64,000 bases of DNA from Caldanaerovirga acetigignens. Its GTDB lineage: Bacteria > Bacillota > Thermosediminibacteria > Thermosediminibacterales > Thermosediminibacteraceae. The position numbers and the translations under genes were made by a program. Shown here one piece after another: positions 1-8,376 of the stretch (within the stretch, counting starts at the first letter, position 1; each line of letters opens with the position of its first letter). A model generated the notes under the pieces. The model worked only from the letters and a program-made list of their open reading frames with translations. It was not told where the DNA came from and ran no database searches. The DNA lies in the NCBI RefSeq assembly GCF_900142995.1, contig NZ_FRCR01000006.1:62001-126000 (forward strand). Reading direction: 5' to 3'.

Positions 1-1059
1 GATTAATTTTCCTATCATCTGTCCCCCTGCAAGAGGAGCTCTCAATCTATCCGGTATTTCCAATTTGGTACCAATAGCATTCTCTTTGCCTCTCTCAACC
101 AATATATTGAGGTCGCGAGACGCTATAATATCTACCTGTTTTTTTATTCCTTTTTCCACCGGTAACTGGACTAAAACTTCATTCTTTTTTGCAACTTGTA
201 TCGAATCGTATTTTCCAAAACCATAATCTAAAAGCTTCTTGGTGTCTTCAAAGCGATCATTTGAAGTAGGCGAATTTAACACAACCGATATCAACCGCAA
301 ATTCCCTCGTTTGGCCGTCCCGGCGAAACAATATCCGGCCTTTGCGTGAAAACCAGTTTTTAAACCATCTAATCCTTCATATTTCCCCAAGAGCTTATTG
401 GTATTCGCCAGCATTGTAGGCTCGCGTTTTTTATCGGTATGTTCTAAATAGTCTACCCATACAGTAGACCATTCAAAGAATTTTGGATACTTGACTAGCT
501 CCCTACTCATTATAGCAATATCATAAGCGGTAGAATAATTATTGGGATCTGGTAAGCCGTGGGGGTTGGTAAAATGGGTATTATTCATTCCAAGAGACTT
601 TGCCTTTTCGTTCATTAACTTTACAAATCCTTCCACACTTCCTCCTATATATTCGGCCACGGCAACCGACGCATCATTGGCCGAGGCTATTGTTATACAT
701 TTCATCAAACTTTCCAGCGCCTGTTCTTCACCCGGTCCCAAAAAGACCTGACTGCCGCCGGTTTTCCACGCCCTTTCGCTTACTTTGACCTTATCTTTAA
801 GGTTTGCTTTTCCCTGAGCTATGGCATCAAAAGCTACAAGGAGAGTCATTATTTTTGTAATGCTCGCCGGTTCCATCCGCTCATGGGCGTTCTTTTCATA
901 CAACACAGTACCGCTTTGCGCGTCTATCAGCACCGCCGAAGAAGACTTGATATCAGGATAAGGCTGGGCATATAAATTCGCGTTGTTGACAATTGAAAAA
1001 ATTAATATTAAAAAGCATAATATAGCCCTTTTCCTTTTATTATTTAAACTCGACATCAT
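1..1059 (-). CDS. dacF: D-alanyl-D-alanine carboxypeptidase (DacF-like), C-terminus cut by window edge
   Basis: Penicillin-binding serine carboxypeptidase that trims the terminal D-Ala from peptidoglycan stem peptides outside the membrane. Translation from an ATG at 1059 (a second ATG follows directly) gives a short basic N-terminus and a hydrophobic signal segment ending near ANLYAQ. The three penicillin-binding motifs follow in order: SITK (Ser nucleophile and Lys), SAN and KTG (in GLKTGFH). The frame is open to base 1, so the C-terminal anchoring part lies outside. A GGGAGGAA ribosome site sits 6-8 bases upstream. A possible forespore-type promoter (GAATA, 16 bases, GATAATA, positions 1085-1112) precedes it. 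Gene order with xerD and spoIIM matches Bacillus, where dacF is a sporulation gene. Confidence 0.93.
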   Translation of the reverse strand, partial: MMSSLNNKRKRAILCFLILIFSIVNNANLYAQPYPDIKSSSAVLIDAQSGTVLYEKNAHERMEPASITKIMTLLVAFDAIAQGKANLKDKVKVSERAWKTGGSQVFLGPGEEQALESLMKCITIASANDASVAVAEYIGGSVEGFVKLMNEKAKSLGMNNTHFTNPHGLPDPNNYSTAYDIAIMSRELVKYPKFFEWSTVWVDYLEHTDKKREPTMLANTNKLLGKYEGLDGLKTGFHAKAGYCFAGTAKRGNLRLISVVLNSPTSNDRFEDTKKLLDYGFGKYDSIQVAKKNEVLVQLPVEKGIKKQVDIIASRDLNILVERGKENAIGTKLEIPDRLRAPLAGGQMIGKLI

Positions 1060-1114
1060 AAAAAGCTTCCTCCCTTCGGTTATATATTATCCCTCAGGGA
1101 GGAATGTTATTCAG

Positions 1115-2005
1115 TTAAGCTCTGGGATGTGTTTTATCATATACTTCTTTTATGTGGGTTTTTGTCAAATGTGTATAAATCTGGGTTGTAGATATATCCG
1201 CGTGACCCAACATTTCCTGAACCGCTCTTAAATCTGCGCCATTTTCAATAAGGTGGGTTGCGAACGAATGTCGAAGGGTATGAGGAGTTATTTCTTTATT
1301 GATTCCCGCCATTCGAGCGTATTTTTTTATTATTTTCCAAAAACCTTGTCTAGTTAACGCTTTGCCCAAATGATTCACGAAAAGAATATCGGTATTTTTG
1401 TCCTTTATCAGAAGTCTTCTCACGTTATCAACATATTCTTTCAAGTAGGTTACAGCAAAGGATCCTATTGGAACTATTCTTTCTTTTGAACCTTTACCGG
1501 TACAACGCAAAAAACCCACATCCAGATTTACGTCTTCTGTAGTCAAAGCGATTAATTCCGAGACTCTTATGCCAGTAGAATATAACAATTCCAGCATCGT
1601 TTTATCCCTAAATCCAAGCGGATCCCTGATATCTGGTTGGTCTAAAAGTCTTTCAACCTCTTCTACTGTTAAAACTCTTGGAAGTTTTTTTTCTAGTTTT
1701 GGAGTATCCAAGTTAATAGTAGGATCTTCATCTATATAACGTTCACGCATAAGAAAATGATAAAACGATTTTATTGCTGCGCAAGCCCGTGAGATGCTGC
1801 TGCTGGCCTTTCCGCTTTTCTGCATGAGCAAAAGGTAAGAAATTATCGTCGTTTTTGATGTGAAGTTAAAATCTGTAACATTTTGCGATTTTAAGAAACG
1901 CAGATAGTTTTGTAAATCTCTCTGATATGATTCAATAGTATTGGGCGCAAGGCCTTTTTCAACACTTATAAAATTTAAAAATTGCCTTATCATTTCCTCC
2001 ATCAT
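1115..2005 (-). CDS. xerD: Tyrosine recombinase XerD
   Basis: Site-specific recombinase that, with XerC or a homologue, resolves chromosome dimers at dif. From the ATG at 2005 the protein has 296 residues, the usual XerD length. It has an N-terminal SAM-like core-binding domain (about 1-85) and a C-terminal catalytic domain with all expected residues: R147 (TGIRVSEL), K171 (GKGSKER), H242 and R245 (HTLRHSFATHL), H268 (LGHADIST) and Tyr277. A longer reading from an ATG at 2029 adds eight hydrophobic residues and lacks a well-placed ribosome site; ATG 1993 has GGAGG too close. It lies between dacF and spoIIM as in Bacillus, but the drm and punA genes found there are missing here. Confidence 0.94.
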   Translation of the reverse strand: MMEEMIRQFLNFISVEKGLAPNTIESYQRDLQNYLRFLKSQNVTDFNFTSKTTIISYLLLMQKSGKASSSISRACAAIKSFYHFLMRERYIDEDPTINLDTPKLEKKLPRVLTVEEVERLLDQPDIRDPLGFRDKTMLELLYSTGIRVSELIALTTEDVNLDVGFLRCTGKGSKERIVPIGSFAVTYLKEYVDNVRRLLIKDKNTDILFVNHLGKALTRQGFWKIIKKYARMAGINKEITPHTLRHSFATHLIENGADLRAVQEMLGHADISTTQIYTHLTKTHIKEVYDKTHPRA

Positions 2006-2048
2006 TATCACCAGTATAATAAATTCCATAAAAAAAATGATTTCCCTT

Positions 2049-2675
2049 TTAAATGTACGTTGAAAAAAGTTTAATAAATACTGGAGAAATATACCCTTCT
2101 ATTAAACCCGCCAGGATTAAAAATAAGCAAAATCCCAAATTCAATAGCACATAACTTGCAGTCATATTCAAATATTCTCTTTTATCCATCCTTTTCCTAT
2201 TTTTGATTACTGCAACTGCAAAACAAATTCCTGTAACCCCAATAGAAAGGATCACCGGTATTGTAATGATATTCTGAGGAAGTATTGAAAATGCAGCAAA
2301 AATGCACCCTTTAATTCCGAATTCAGATGCTAAGAATCCTACTGTAAAACCTAAAATATACCCCCTGAAAAAGATGACTGCAGGTATTAATGGAAAGCTT
2401 ATAACAAAAAGACCGGCGAGGTTTATAACAAGAGCCGTCTTGAGGTTGTTGAGAACCGATGTATAAAATACTACTGAAGAATCTATATTTACATTCCTCA
2501 CGTTAGAAAAAAATAATTCAACATAATTTAGAAGTTCCTGCTTTTGTGCATCCGAAAGCAATCCCACAGAAAAGCTCCCTAAAACGATGCCCGACACCAG
2601 TATAAAGACTACTAGCAAGTAATAGCCTATATTCTGTTTCATATAATTTGCTATTTTTAAAATAAAGTAATTCAA
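2049..2675 (-). CDS. spoIIM: Stage II sporulation protein M
   Basis: Integral membrane protein of the SpoIID-SpoIIM-SpoIIP machine that thins septal peptidoglycan and drives engulfment in the mother cell. The 208 residues hold about five hydrophobic segments (near 15-38, 80-105, 125-155, 175-200), fitting the family. The start is a TTG at 2675 placed after GGGGAGGAG. A sigma-E-like promoter lies at 2705-2733, agreeing with mother-cell expression known for this gene. The leader can also fold CTCCTCCC (about 2718) against the Shine-Dalgarno GGGAGGAG, but the upstream arm lies within the promoter and would not be transcribed from it. Confidence 0.93.
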   Translation of the reverse strand: MNYFILKIANYMKQNIGYYLLVVFILVSGIVLGSFSVGLLSDAQKQELLNYVELFFSNVRNVNIDSSVVFYTSVLNNLKTALVINLAGLFVISFPLIPAVIFFRGYILGFTVGFLASEFGIKGCIFAAFSILPQNIITIPVILSIGVTGICFAVAVIKNRKRMDKREYLNMTASYVLLNLGFCLFLILAGLIEGYISPVFIKLFSTYI

Positions 2676-2704
2676 AGAATATCTCCTCCCCGTCCACCTA
2701 TAAA

Positions 2705-2733
2705 ATATTATGCCGGGAGGAGTATCAATATAA
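2705..2733 (-). promoter_or_regulatory. Predicted sigma-E promoter of spoIIM
   Basis: On the minus strand TTATATT (2727-2733), a 14-base spacer, and CATAATAT (2705-2712) match the Bacillus sigma-E pattern KMATATT-N13-15-CATACAnT well. Transcription would start near 2698, about 22 bases ahead of the spoIIM TTG. It overlaps the junction with the end of the endonuclease gene, so spoIIM can be induced apart from the upstream genes. Confidence 0.55.
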
Positions 2734-2738
2734 CTTGC

Positions 2739-3911
2739 TCACGATATTATCTTTCCATAAATGCCCCCTCCGCCTGCTTTCAGCTTCAAAGTGCCGGTCC
2801 TCGCTGCAATTATTTTTTCTGCAATCGCAGTGCCTACTTCACCTTTCAGTTCCTCAAAAGTGGCATAGTGTATAACGTTAATTTCGCTGCCAAAAGCTCT
2901 TATCAACCTTTCTGCCGTTTTCTTGCCAATACCTGGAATGAATTTGAGGGGCATGTTGTAATAATACGGCGGTCGCCCTTGAGGATGCACAGTTTCTTTA
3001 AAATCGGCAATTAACGTAATCCTATCTAATACTCCTATTATTACTTTATCGCTCGAACAACGAGGACAACTAATAACGGGTGGTTCTGCATCTGCTATAT
3101 AGTGACAAAAAAGGCAGAAAGTCCTGTGATATTTACCCAACCTTGGATCTAATCCGTAGTTAGCAATTATCTCATTATTCGGAGTTCTTCCTCCGATGGC
3201 TTCAAACAAGCTTTCAAAATCCGGGTTTTTGAGCTTAATTTTATTATATTCTCTTCCAATGTTATCTAGGGAATGGGCATCGGAGTTTGTTATGAACTTT
3301 TTTGCGGATAATTCTCTTATTCTGTCTGCCAAATCCGAATCGGCGCTCAAACCCAATTCTATCGTGGATATTTCATCGAAATGTTCTTCAAAAGCTGATG
3401 AAATCCTATCGTAACAACTCCCATAAAAACTTTTAAAAGGAGTAAATACGTGAGCAGGTACAAGTTTTCCTCCTAAATTTCTTACTATATACAGCAGTTC
3501 ACGTGCATTCAACGACGCTCTTTGAGAACTAAGGTAGATATTTGTTATGTATTTTTGTAATATATTCGAAAATTCCTCCATCTGTTTAAAACCTGGGAAA
3601 TACGCTACACTGTGAGCAACACCTTTTTCCTCCTGCGTCTCTATTTCTGCCCCTAGAATCACTGTCAACTTACCATGATAGGATAGACCGCCTTTCGGTA
3701 ATTCTTCCAATTCTCCCGATTTAATCTTTTCTTCTATTTCGTTGAGGACAAAAGGCGATGCGCAGTCGACCAGTCCGATGATGTTTATGCCTTTAACATC
3801 GATGCATGTTTTTAAGATAGCATCTAAAGTCAGCTGACGAGAAGCAGCCACCTTTACGGGTCTTTTGCAGGATTGACCTATATGTATGTGCAAATCAGCG
3901 AAATATACCAT
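2739..3911 (-). CDS. Endonuclease Q-like PHP-domain DNA repair nuclease (YqxK family)
   Basis: A 390-residue protein with an N-terminal PHP metal-dependent hydrolase domain: D-L-H-I-H at 7-10, E89, H154 and D211 are likely metal ligands. A zinc ribbon follows (C266-x2-C269 and C282-x2-C285), then a helix-hairpin-helix (FIPGIGKKTAERL, near 324-336). This is the domain order of endonuclease Q, which nicks DNA 5' of deaminated bases, and of Bacillus YqxK. Its place between spoIIM and nudF is the same as in Bacillus. The ATG at 3911 has AAGGGGAA before it. The repair function is inferred from the family; deaminated bases matter more at high temperature. Confidence 0.8.
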   Translation of the reverse strand: MVYFADLHIHIGQSCKRPVKVAASRQLTLDAILKTCIDVKGINIIGLVDCASPFVLNEIEEKIKSGELEELPKGGLSYHGKLTVILGAEIETQEEKGVAHSVAYFPGFKQMEEFSNILQKYITNIYLSSQRASLNARELLYIVRNLGGKLVPAHVFTPFKSFYGSCYDRISSAFEEHFDEISTIELGLSADSDLADRIRELSAKKFITNSDAHSLDNIGREYNKIKLKNPDFESLFEAIGGRTPNNEIIANYGLDPRLGKYHRTFCLFCHYIADAEPPVISCPRCSSDKVIIGVLDRITLIADFKETVHPQGRPPYYYNMPLKFIPGIGKKTAERLIRAFGSEINVIHYATFEELKGEVGTAIAEKIIAARTGTLKLKAGGGGIYGKIIS

Positions 3912-4454
3912 TTAGAATTCCCCTTGCAAAAACATTTGAGACACTACAAGCCCCACCAATGTTTTCGCATCTTTTATTTCTCCATTTTTAACCATATCCA
4001 TAGCTTTCTCTATGGGTATTTTTTCTTTTTTTATGAATTCATCTTCATCGGCTTTGCTTTCGGCTTCCTCAAGTCCAAATGCTAAAAAGAGGGACATCTT
4101 CTCGTTTGAAAAACCAGGAGTGGTATAAAAGTCCATTATATGTATCAATTTTTTGGCTTTATAGCCCGTTTCTTCCAATAGCTCTCTTTGAGCACAAATG
4201 TTAACATCTTCATTTACTTCGAGTTTTCCTGCCGGTATTTCTAAGAGCATTTCCTCCACCGGTTTTCGGTATTGTCGAACCATTATTACGTTTTTATCCT
4301 CATCTATAGGGACAATTGCAACCGCTCCCGGATGTTCTACTATTTCCCGCGTTGAAAATTTGCCATCAGGAAGTTTAACTTCGTCCAATCTTAATTTCAA
4401 TATCTTACCTGAAAAAATATATTTCGTATTGATTGTAGCTTCGAAAAAATCCAC
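3912..4454 (-). CDS. nudF: ADP-ribose pyrophosphatase (Nudix hydrolase)
   Basis: Hydrolyses ADP-ribose to AMP and ribose 5-phosphate. A full Nudix box GX5EX7REUXEEXGU runs from G76 to Y98, with R90-E91 and E94-E95 as metal-binding residues. The usual N-terminal FSGKILKLRLDEV and the EHPGAVAIVPI strand are present, and 180 residues is typical. The start at 4454 lies 58 bases inside the 3' end of the DUF3866 gene in another frame; family alignment supports this start rather than a shorter one, so the overlap seems real. The stop codon is directly followed by the endonuclease Q-like start. Confidence 0.92.
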   Translation of the reverse strand: MDFFEATINTKYIFSGKILKLRLDEVKLPDGKFSTREIVEHPGAVAIVPIDEDKNVIMVRQYRKPVEEMLLEIPAGKLEVNEDVNICAQRELLEETGYKAKKLIHIMDFYTTPGFSNEKMSLFLAFGLEEAESKADEDEFIKKEKIPIEKAMDMVKNGEIKDAKTLVGLVVSQMFLQGEF

Positions 4455-5545
4455 TGCCTCCAGCCCCCTCCCTTATTCATGACGAGTTTGGATGCAAAAT
4501 TACCGGCGGCACTTGCCGCCAAGAAAAATTCACTGTCCTGTTCAAAATCTCTCCCCATAGTCTCAAGCCCGATGCCTAACGATTTTAAAACACTTATGCC
4601 TTCAATGCCTTCTTCAATTACTATACGGTGTTTTCGGTGAATCCCGCAACTTTTCAGCTGATTCATTACCTCATCGAGTTTTTCTTTTTCCATCTTTGGG
4701 ATTACTACAAAAGCTTTCTTTAAAGCAATTTCCCGAAGCGACGTAATCGTATGATGGCTCACTCCGTAGTGCCTCTTTCTTTTGTCTTCGAAACTTATTC
4801 GCGGTATTACCACAGCGATTCCCTTAAGTATATTGACCGCATTGACTATTTCTCCTTGTTCCAGGCCTGTATGACCGTATTTTGTACCGGTTCCGACTAT
4901 GCCGGGCCCCATCGTGACTACTGCAACGTCGCATCCAGAAGCTTTTGCCGATAATAAACCCGAATAAATATTGACTGTTTCCAGGTCACCTCCGAAGGCG
5001 TGTCCGGTAGTAACGGTCAAATCGATAAGCTTTTTTTCTTTCAATTCCCTTACAATGCGGCTCAAAAAAAGGGGGAGGCCCCCTCCATCGGTCATCACAT
5101 ATGCTACCTTAAGGTTTTTAGAATTTTTCTTTATTCCTGCACAAGCTGGAGCCAACATGCTGTGGAGCGTTCCCACTACCACCGGCATACCTGAAAGCGA
5201 TACGGTGTTTGACAGTTTTTCAGCTAAAGAACTGGTGCTTTCTTCTGCACTCCAGGTTTTTATTTGAAAGGGGGTGTACCTTAGCTTCATTATATGGCCG
5301 TTTTTCTCTATATCAAGATTTTCAACTGAGCAATTATAAATGACAAAATGATAACCCCCGCTTCCGAGGTTTAAAAAAACTGCCGTAGTATTTAGTACTA
5401 CTTCATCGCCTTTTTTGCAATAGCCTGTGAGCAGCGTATAATTTATTGCCTTATTTTTTTTACCCTCCACTTCAACTAGAATTTCTTGTAAACCTATTTG
5501 TTCCTCTAAAATTTCTAAAACCTTCCCCTTTCTTAATCTTATCAT
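4397..5545 (-). CDS. DUF3866 family protein
   Basis: A 382-residue protein of a family found in sporulating Firmicutes near xerD, spoIIM and nudF; its function is not known. The N-terminus has beta-rich sequence with GYCKKGDEVVLNTTAV and GSGGYHFVIYN, the middle has a Gly-rich stretch (GGGLPLF, TGHAFGGDLETVNIYSG, TMGPGIVGTGTKYGHTG). No membrane segment or known catalytic motif is visible. The ATG at 5545 follows AAGGTGA. Its last 58 bases overlap nudF, so the two are probably translationally coupled. Confidence 0.75.
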   Translation of the reverse strand: MIRLRKGKVLEILEEQIGLQEILVEVEGKKNKAINYTLLTGYCKKGDEVVLNTTAVFLNLGSGGYHFVIYNCSVENLDIEKNGHIMKLRYTPFQIKTWSAEESTSSLAEKLSNTVSLSGMPVVVGTLHSMLAPACAGIKKNSKNLKVAYVMTDGGGLPLFLSRIVRELKEKKLIDLTVTTGHAFGGDLETVNIYSGLLSAKASGCDVAVVTMGPGIVGTGTKYGHTGLEQGEIVNAVNILKGIAVVIPRISFEDKRKRHYGVSHHTITSLREIALKKAFVVIPKMEKEKLDEVMNQLKSCGIHRKHRIVIEEGIEGISVLKSLGIGLETMGRDFEQDSEFFLAASAAGNFASKLVMNKGGGWRQWIFSKLQSIRNIFFQVRY

Positions 5546-5564
5546 ATTATTTCACCTTAATAAA

Positions 5565-6353
5565 TCAAAAATTTCTTCTTAAGGATACTATCCTTTCTAG
5601 AATTTTGCTTAATGAATAGAATTCTGAAATAAGCTGTATTCCAAGTAAAAAAGATAGCACTCCAATTTTTGCATAATAAGAACTTATCCATGATATCATG
5701 ATCCCAAGGCTTATTCCTAACACATTTGACCCAACATCTCCCATCATCAATAATTCCCTTGAATCATAAAACCAAAAGACTATAACGGAAACGGCAAGAG
5801 GCATATATAAGTATATTAAATTGGTAAGTCCTTTTCGCAGAAAATATAGAAATATTATGGTCACTGAAAATAGGAAAAACTTACAGGCCCTACCGGGTCT
5901 TAAATCCATAAGATTTAACAAATTCGTGGAAAAAGCAATAATTAATGCATCAATGATAATATCCATCCAAAAATCGTTTTTTTTCACAGCTAAAAAACAA
6001 GCTATACTCAACCCAATTATAGCCTTTATACTTCCTGTAGTTATCTTGCCCTGCAATAATTTTGAAAAATGTCCTCTAATCCCTTTTACTCCCTTAGTAC
6101 CAAATATATCGTCCATTAAACCAGAAAAGCCCATGCATGCTGCAGATAACATTATGTACTCTGGAATATCTGTATTATCCCAATAAAAAACTGTATACAC
6201 GTTGATAAGGAGTATTACGATTACGAAAACCACACCTCCTGCAGTGATTATTTCTTTGTTCCTGTAATTTGATTTTTTAATTGCATGTTCCCACTTTCGA
6301 AAATTTTCCAAAAAAAATACAGTTGTTATCAGTGACACAAAAGCTAATATCAA
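5565..6353 (-). CDS. MraY/WecA-like phospho-sugar transferase (glycosyltransferase family 4)
   Basis: Polytopic membrane protein of about 262 residues resembling the polyprenyl-phosphate phosphosugar transferases. Visible motifs are the Asp pair in FSGLMDDIFG, a lysine in GSIKAIIG, an NLLNLMDLRPGRA segment matching the catalytic NxxNxxDG region of MraY, and MMGDVGSNVLG. It is shorter than MraY (about 320) and the N..D segment is altered (DLRPGR), so its substrate is uncertain. An ATG at 6368 would overlap steB by four bases, but the best ribosome site (GAGGTG) points to TTG 6353. Location next to steA-steB suggests an envelope role. Confidence 0.72.
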   Translation of the reverse strand: MILAFVSLITTVFFLENFRKWEHAIKKSNYRNKEIITAGGVVFVIVILLINVYTVFYWDNTDIPEYIMLSAACMGFSGLMDDIFGTKGVKGIRGHFSKLLQGKITTGSIKAIIGLSIACFLAVKKNDFWMDIIIDALIIAFSTNLLNLMDLRPGRACKFFLFSVTIIFLYFLRKGLTNLIYLYMPLAVSVIVFWFYDSRELLMMGDVGSNVLGISLGIMISWISSYYAKIGVLSFLLGIQLISEFYSLSKILERIVSLRRNF

Positions 6354-6364
6354 TCTCAAACACC

Positions 6365-7030
6365 TCATGAATTATTTATTAGCCAGACTATCAGTCTATA
6401 TTTTCCCATTATTGTATCTATATCATCGATATAAAGTAATTTTTTGCTAGTAGTTATGTCCAGTCTCGAAAGGTTAGAAGATTGAACAATAGCTACAGGT
6501 TTTATGTCACTTATTTTTCTTGCTATAAATCCGGGATTTAAATTTTCATCCGCTCTCACAATGACAACAAAATCATTAAAATCTATTACATCTTTGTCAA
6601 GGAATGCCTCAATAATGTTGTTAAGTTCTTTATCTTCTTTTTCATCATCGTTTAAAATTGAGGAAGTTTGTATGACTGCTCCTGCATCTTCAAGGTACTT
6701 TATAACTTCAGTTGTTGAGTCTATTTTTTTTCCAAGTTGCAATACGGTTCCTTTCTTTCCTTCTATACTTCCTTTTAACAGAGTTTTAAAATTATGTTCA
6801 AGAAATTCATAATCTCTTTTTTGTTCTTCTATAAGCAATTTTAACTGTTGGTCCTTTATTCTATTATTTTCTTTCAAAATATTGAAACTATTTTCTAATT
6901 GATCTATAATAGCTTTTTGCTGTTTTATCAATAGTTTGTCGCTATTGGCTGTAAAGCCTACTGCTATGCCTATACCTAGAGAAATAAATACAGTTGCAAG
7001 CAGTATTGCTATATGTTTAAAATTGTACAA
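6365..7030 (-). CDS. SteB-like protein (MctB/DUF3186 family)
   Basis: A 221-residue protein with one N-terminal membrane helix (about 5-26, IAILLATVFISLGIGIAVGF), then a coiled coil (about 30-75) and a small alpha/beta domain. This is the layout of the family called copper transporter MctB in actinobacteria, which includes SteB, a cytokinetic-ring partner of SteA in Corynebacterium. The start is a TTG at 7030 behind AGAGGTGA. It directly follows steA with 12 bases between them, and the pairing supports the assignment more than any single motif does. A copper role is not supported by visible metal-binding residues. Confidence 0.7.
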   Translation of the reverse strand: MYNFKHIAILLATVFISLGIGIAVGFTANSDKLLIKQQKAIIDQLENSFNILKENNRIKDQQLKLLIEEQKRDYEFLEHNFKTLLKGSIEGKKGTVLQLGKKIDSTTEVIKYLEDAGAVIQTSSILNDDEKEDKELNNIIEAFLDKDVIDFNDFVVIVRADENLNPGFIARKISDIKPVAIVQSSNLSRLDITTSKKLLYIDDIDTIMGKYRLIVWLINNS

Positions 7031-7042
7031 AGTTATTCACCT

Positions 7043-8176
7043 CTATAAAAAACCAAACATCATCCTTACTTTGATAATTAAAAGTCTAAATAAATATTTT
7101 ACTAAAGGCGAAGAAGTACTGATTATTAAAATTGGGAAAAAAGCTGCTGCTAACAATGCAGCTAAATAATTGCTTTTTATTCTGTACCGGTAAAGTTTGT
7201 TAACTCCCTTGGCATCGATTAAAATATGCCCGACTTTAAGACGTACCAAAAAAGTGCTAGCCATCCCTTGCCGTCCTTTTTCCAAAAAATCTATCATGTT
7301 AGTATGGGTACCTACTGCTATGATTAAATCAGCGCCACTATGATAAGCTAAAAGCAATGCCATATCTTCGCTTGTTCCATTAACTGCCATAATCTTATAA
7401 TCAAGTTCTAGTTGTTTTACTCGTTCAAGTCCTGGTGCTCTGCCGTCAGGATAAGCATGAACTACTATTTCTGCTCCGCACTTTAATCCTTTGTCGCTTA
7501 TGCTATCCATATCTCCCACTATAATGTCTGGTTTTAAACCGAATTCTAATAATGCATCTGCTCCTCCATCTACTCCTATAAGGACTGGTTTAATTTCATC
7601 TATATATGACATTAAAGCCAAAATATCTTCCTTGTAATCTTTACCTCGCACTACAACCATTACATGTTTTTTTCGCAAATCCGTCTTAAGAGTAGGCACG
7701 GTATAATCTGCTGATATAAGTTTTTTTTCATGTTTGATGTACTCAAGGGTGTTAATTGCAAATTTTTCAATTTCTTTTTCATAATTAAGCTTTGCTTCAT
7801 TATATTTGGATCTGATATATTCTTTTGTTACAATTATTCCTTTGCAGAAAAATTTTCCATTTAAAATTATCTCTCCATCGTCCTTTATCTCAATCAGATC
7901 TCCATCGCGTATCAAATCAATTAATCCGTTTTGGGTAACATCCACTAAAACCTTACCGGCGTTAACAAGTACTTCTGGACCTTGATTTAAAAATCGCCCG
8001 CTAATAGAAGGTTGAAAATTAATAATTCCTTTCACCTTGCATTTTATAAGTTGGTGTGCTGCTACTTCATCAATATCTTTATGAGAAAGGACAGCTATAT
8101 CTCCCGGTTTTACACGCTGTATTAACCACTTTGTTTTTTTATCAACAACTGCTCTCCCTACTATGAATTTAGCCAT
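7043..8176 (-). CDS. SteA-like cytokinetic protein with thiamine pyrophosphokinase-like domain
   Basis: About 377 residues. The centre carries a thiamine pyrophosphokinase-like fold (GVDGGADALLEFGLKPDI and VGDMDSIS), and the C-terminus has a hydrophobic helix (LAALLAAAFFPILI) that should anchor it in the membrane. This is the architecture of SteA, a divisome-associated protein first described in Corynebacterium. The ATG at 8176 has GAGAGGAA at good distance; an upstream TTG at 8194 does not. It probably opens the unit steA, steB, MraY-like, DUF3866, nudF, endoQ. No clear promoter was found in the 200 bases before it. Confidence 0.72.
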   Translation of the reverse strand: MAKFIVGRAVVDKKTKWLIQRVKPGDIAVLSHKDIDEVAAHQLIKCKVKGIINFQPSISGRFLNQGPEVLVNAGKVLVDVTQNGLIDLIRDGDLIEIKDDGEIILNGKFFCKGIIVTKEYIRSKYNEAKLNYEKEIEKFAINTLEYIKHEKKLISADYTVPTLKTDLRKKHVMVVVRGKDYKEDILALMSYIDEIKPVLIGVDGGADALLEFGLKPDIIVGDMDSISDKGLKCGAEIVVHAYPDGRAPGLERVKQLELDYKIMAVNGTSEDMALLLAYHSGADLIIAVGTHTNMIDFLEKGRQGMASTFLVRLKVGHILIDAKGVNKLYRYRIKSNYLAALLAAAFFPILIISTSSPLVKYLFRLLIIKVRMMFGFL

Positions 8177-8309
8177 TTCGTGATTTCCTCTCAAAATAAA
8201 TACCTTTTGCAGCAGTTAACCTGTTTTTATTATTTCCATTAAATTTATTTTCTAACACGCCACTCTCTTAACATAAATGAAACAATGAGGTGAATTTACT
8301 AAAACAATA

Positions 8310-8356
8310 GATAAATAAAACACCTCCTGTTAGCCTAGCTTCTATACAGGAGGTGT
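8310..8356 (-). terminator. Intrinsic terminator after spo0A
   Basis: An 11-base perfect inverted repeat (ACACCTCCTGT at 8320-8330 and its complement at 8346-8356) with a 15-base loop is followed on the minus strand by TTTTATTTAT. It lies 20 bases beyond the spo0A stop and separates spo0A from steA. Confidence 0.85.
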
Positions 8357-8376
8357 CTTTAAGGGTATTAATTATC

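Noticed and set aside
6365..7030. Copper transporter function for the MctB-family protein
   Set aside because: The label comes from one actinobacterial member; there is no Cys/His/Met metal motif here and the steA pairing points to division.
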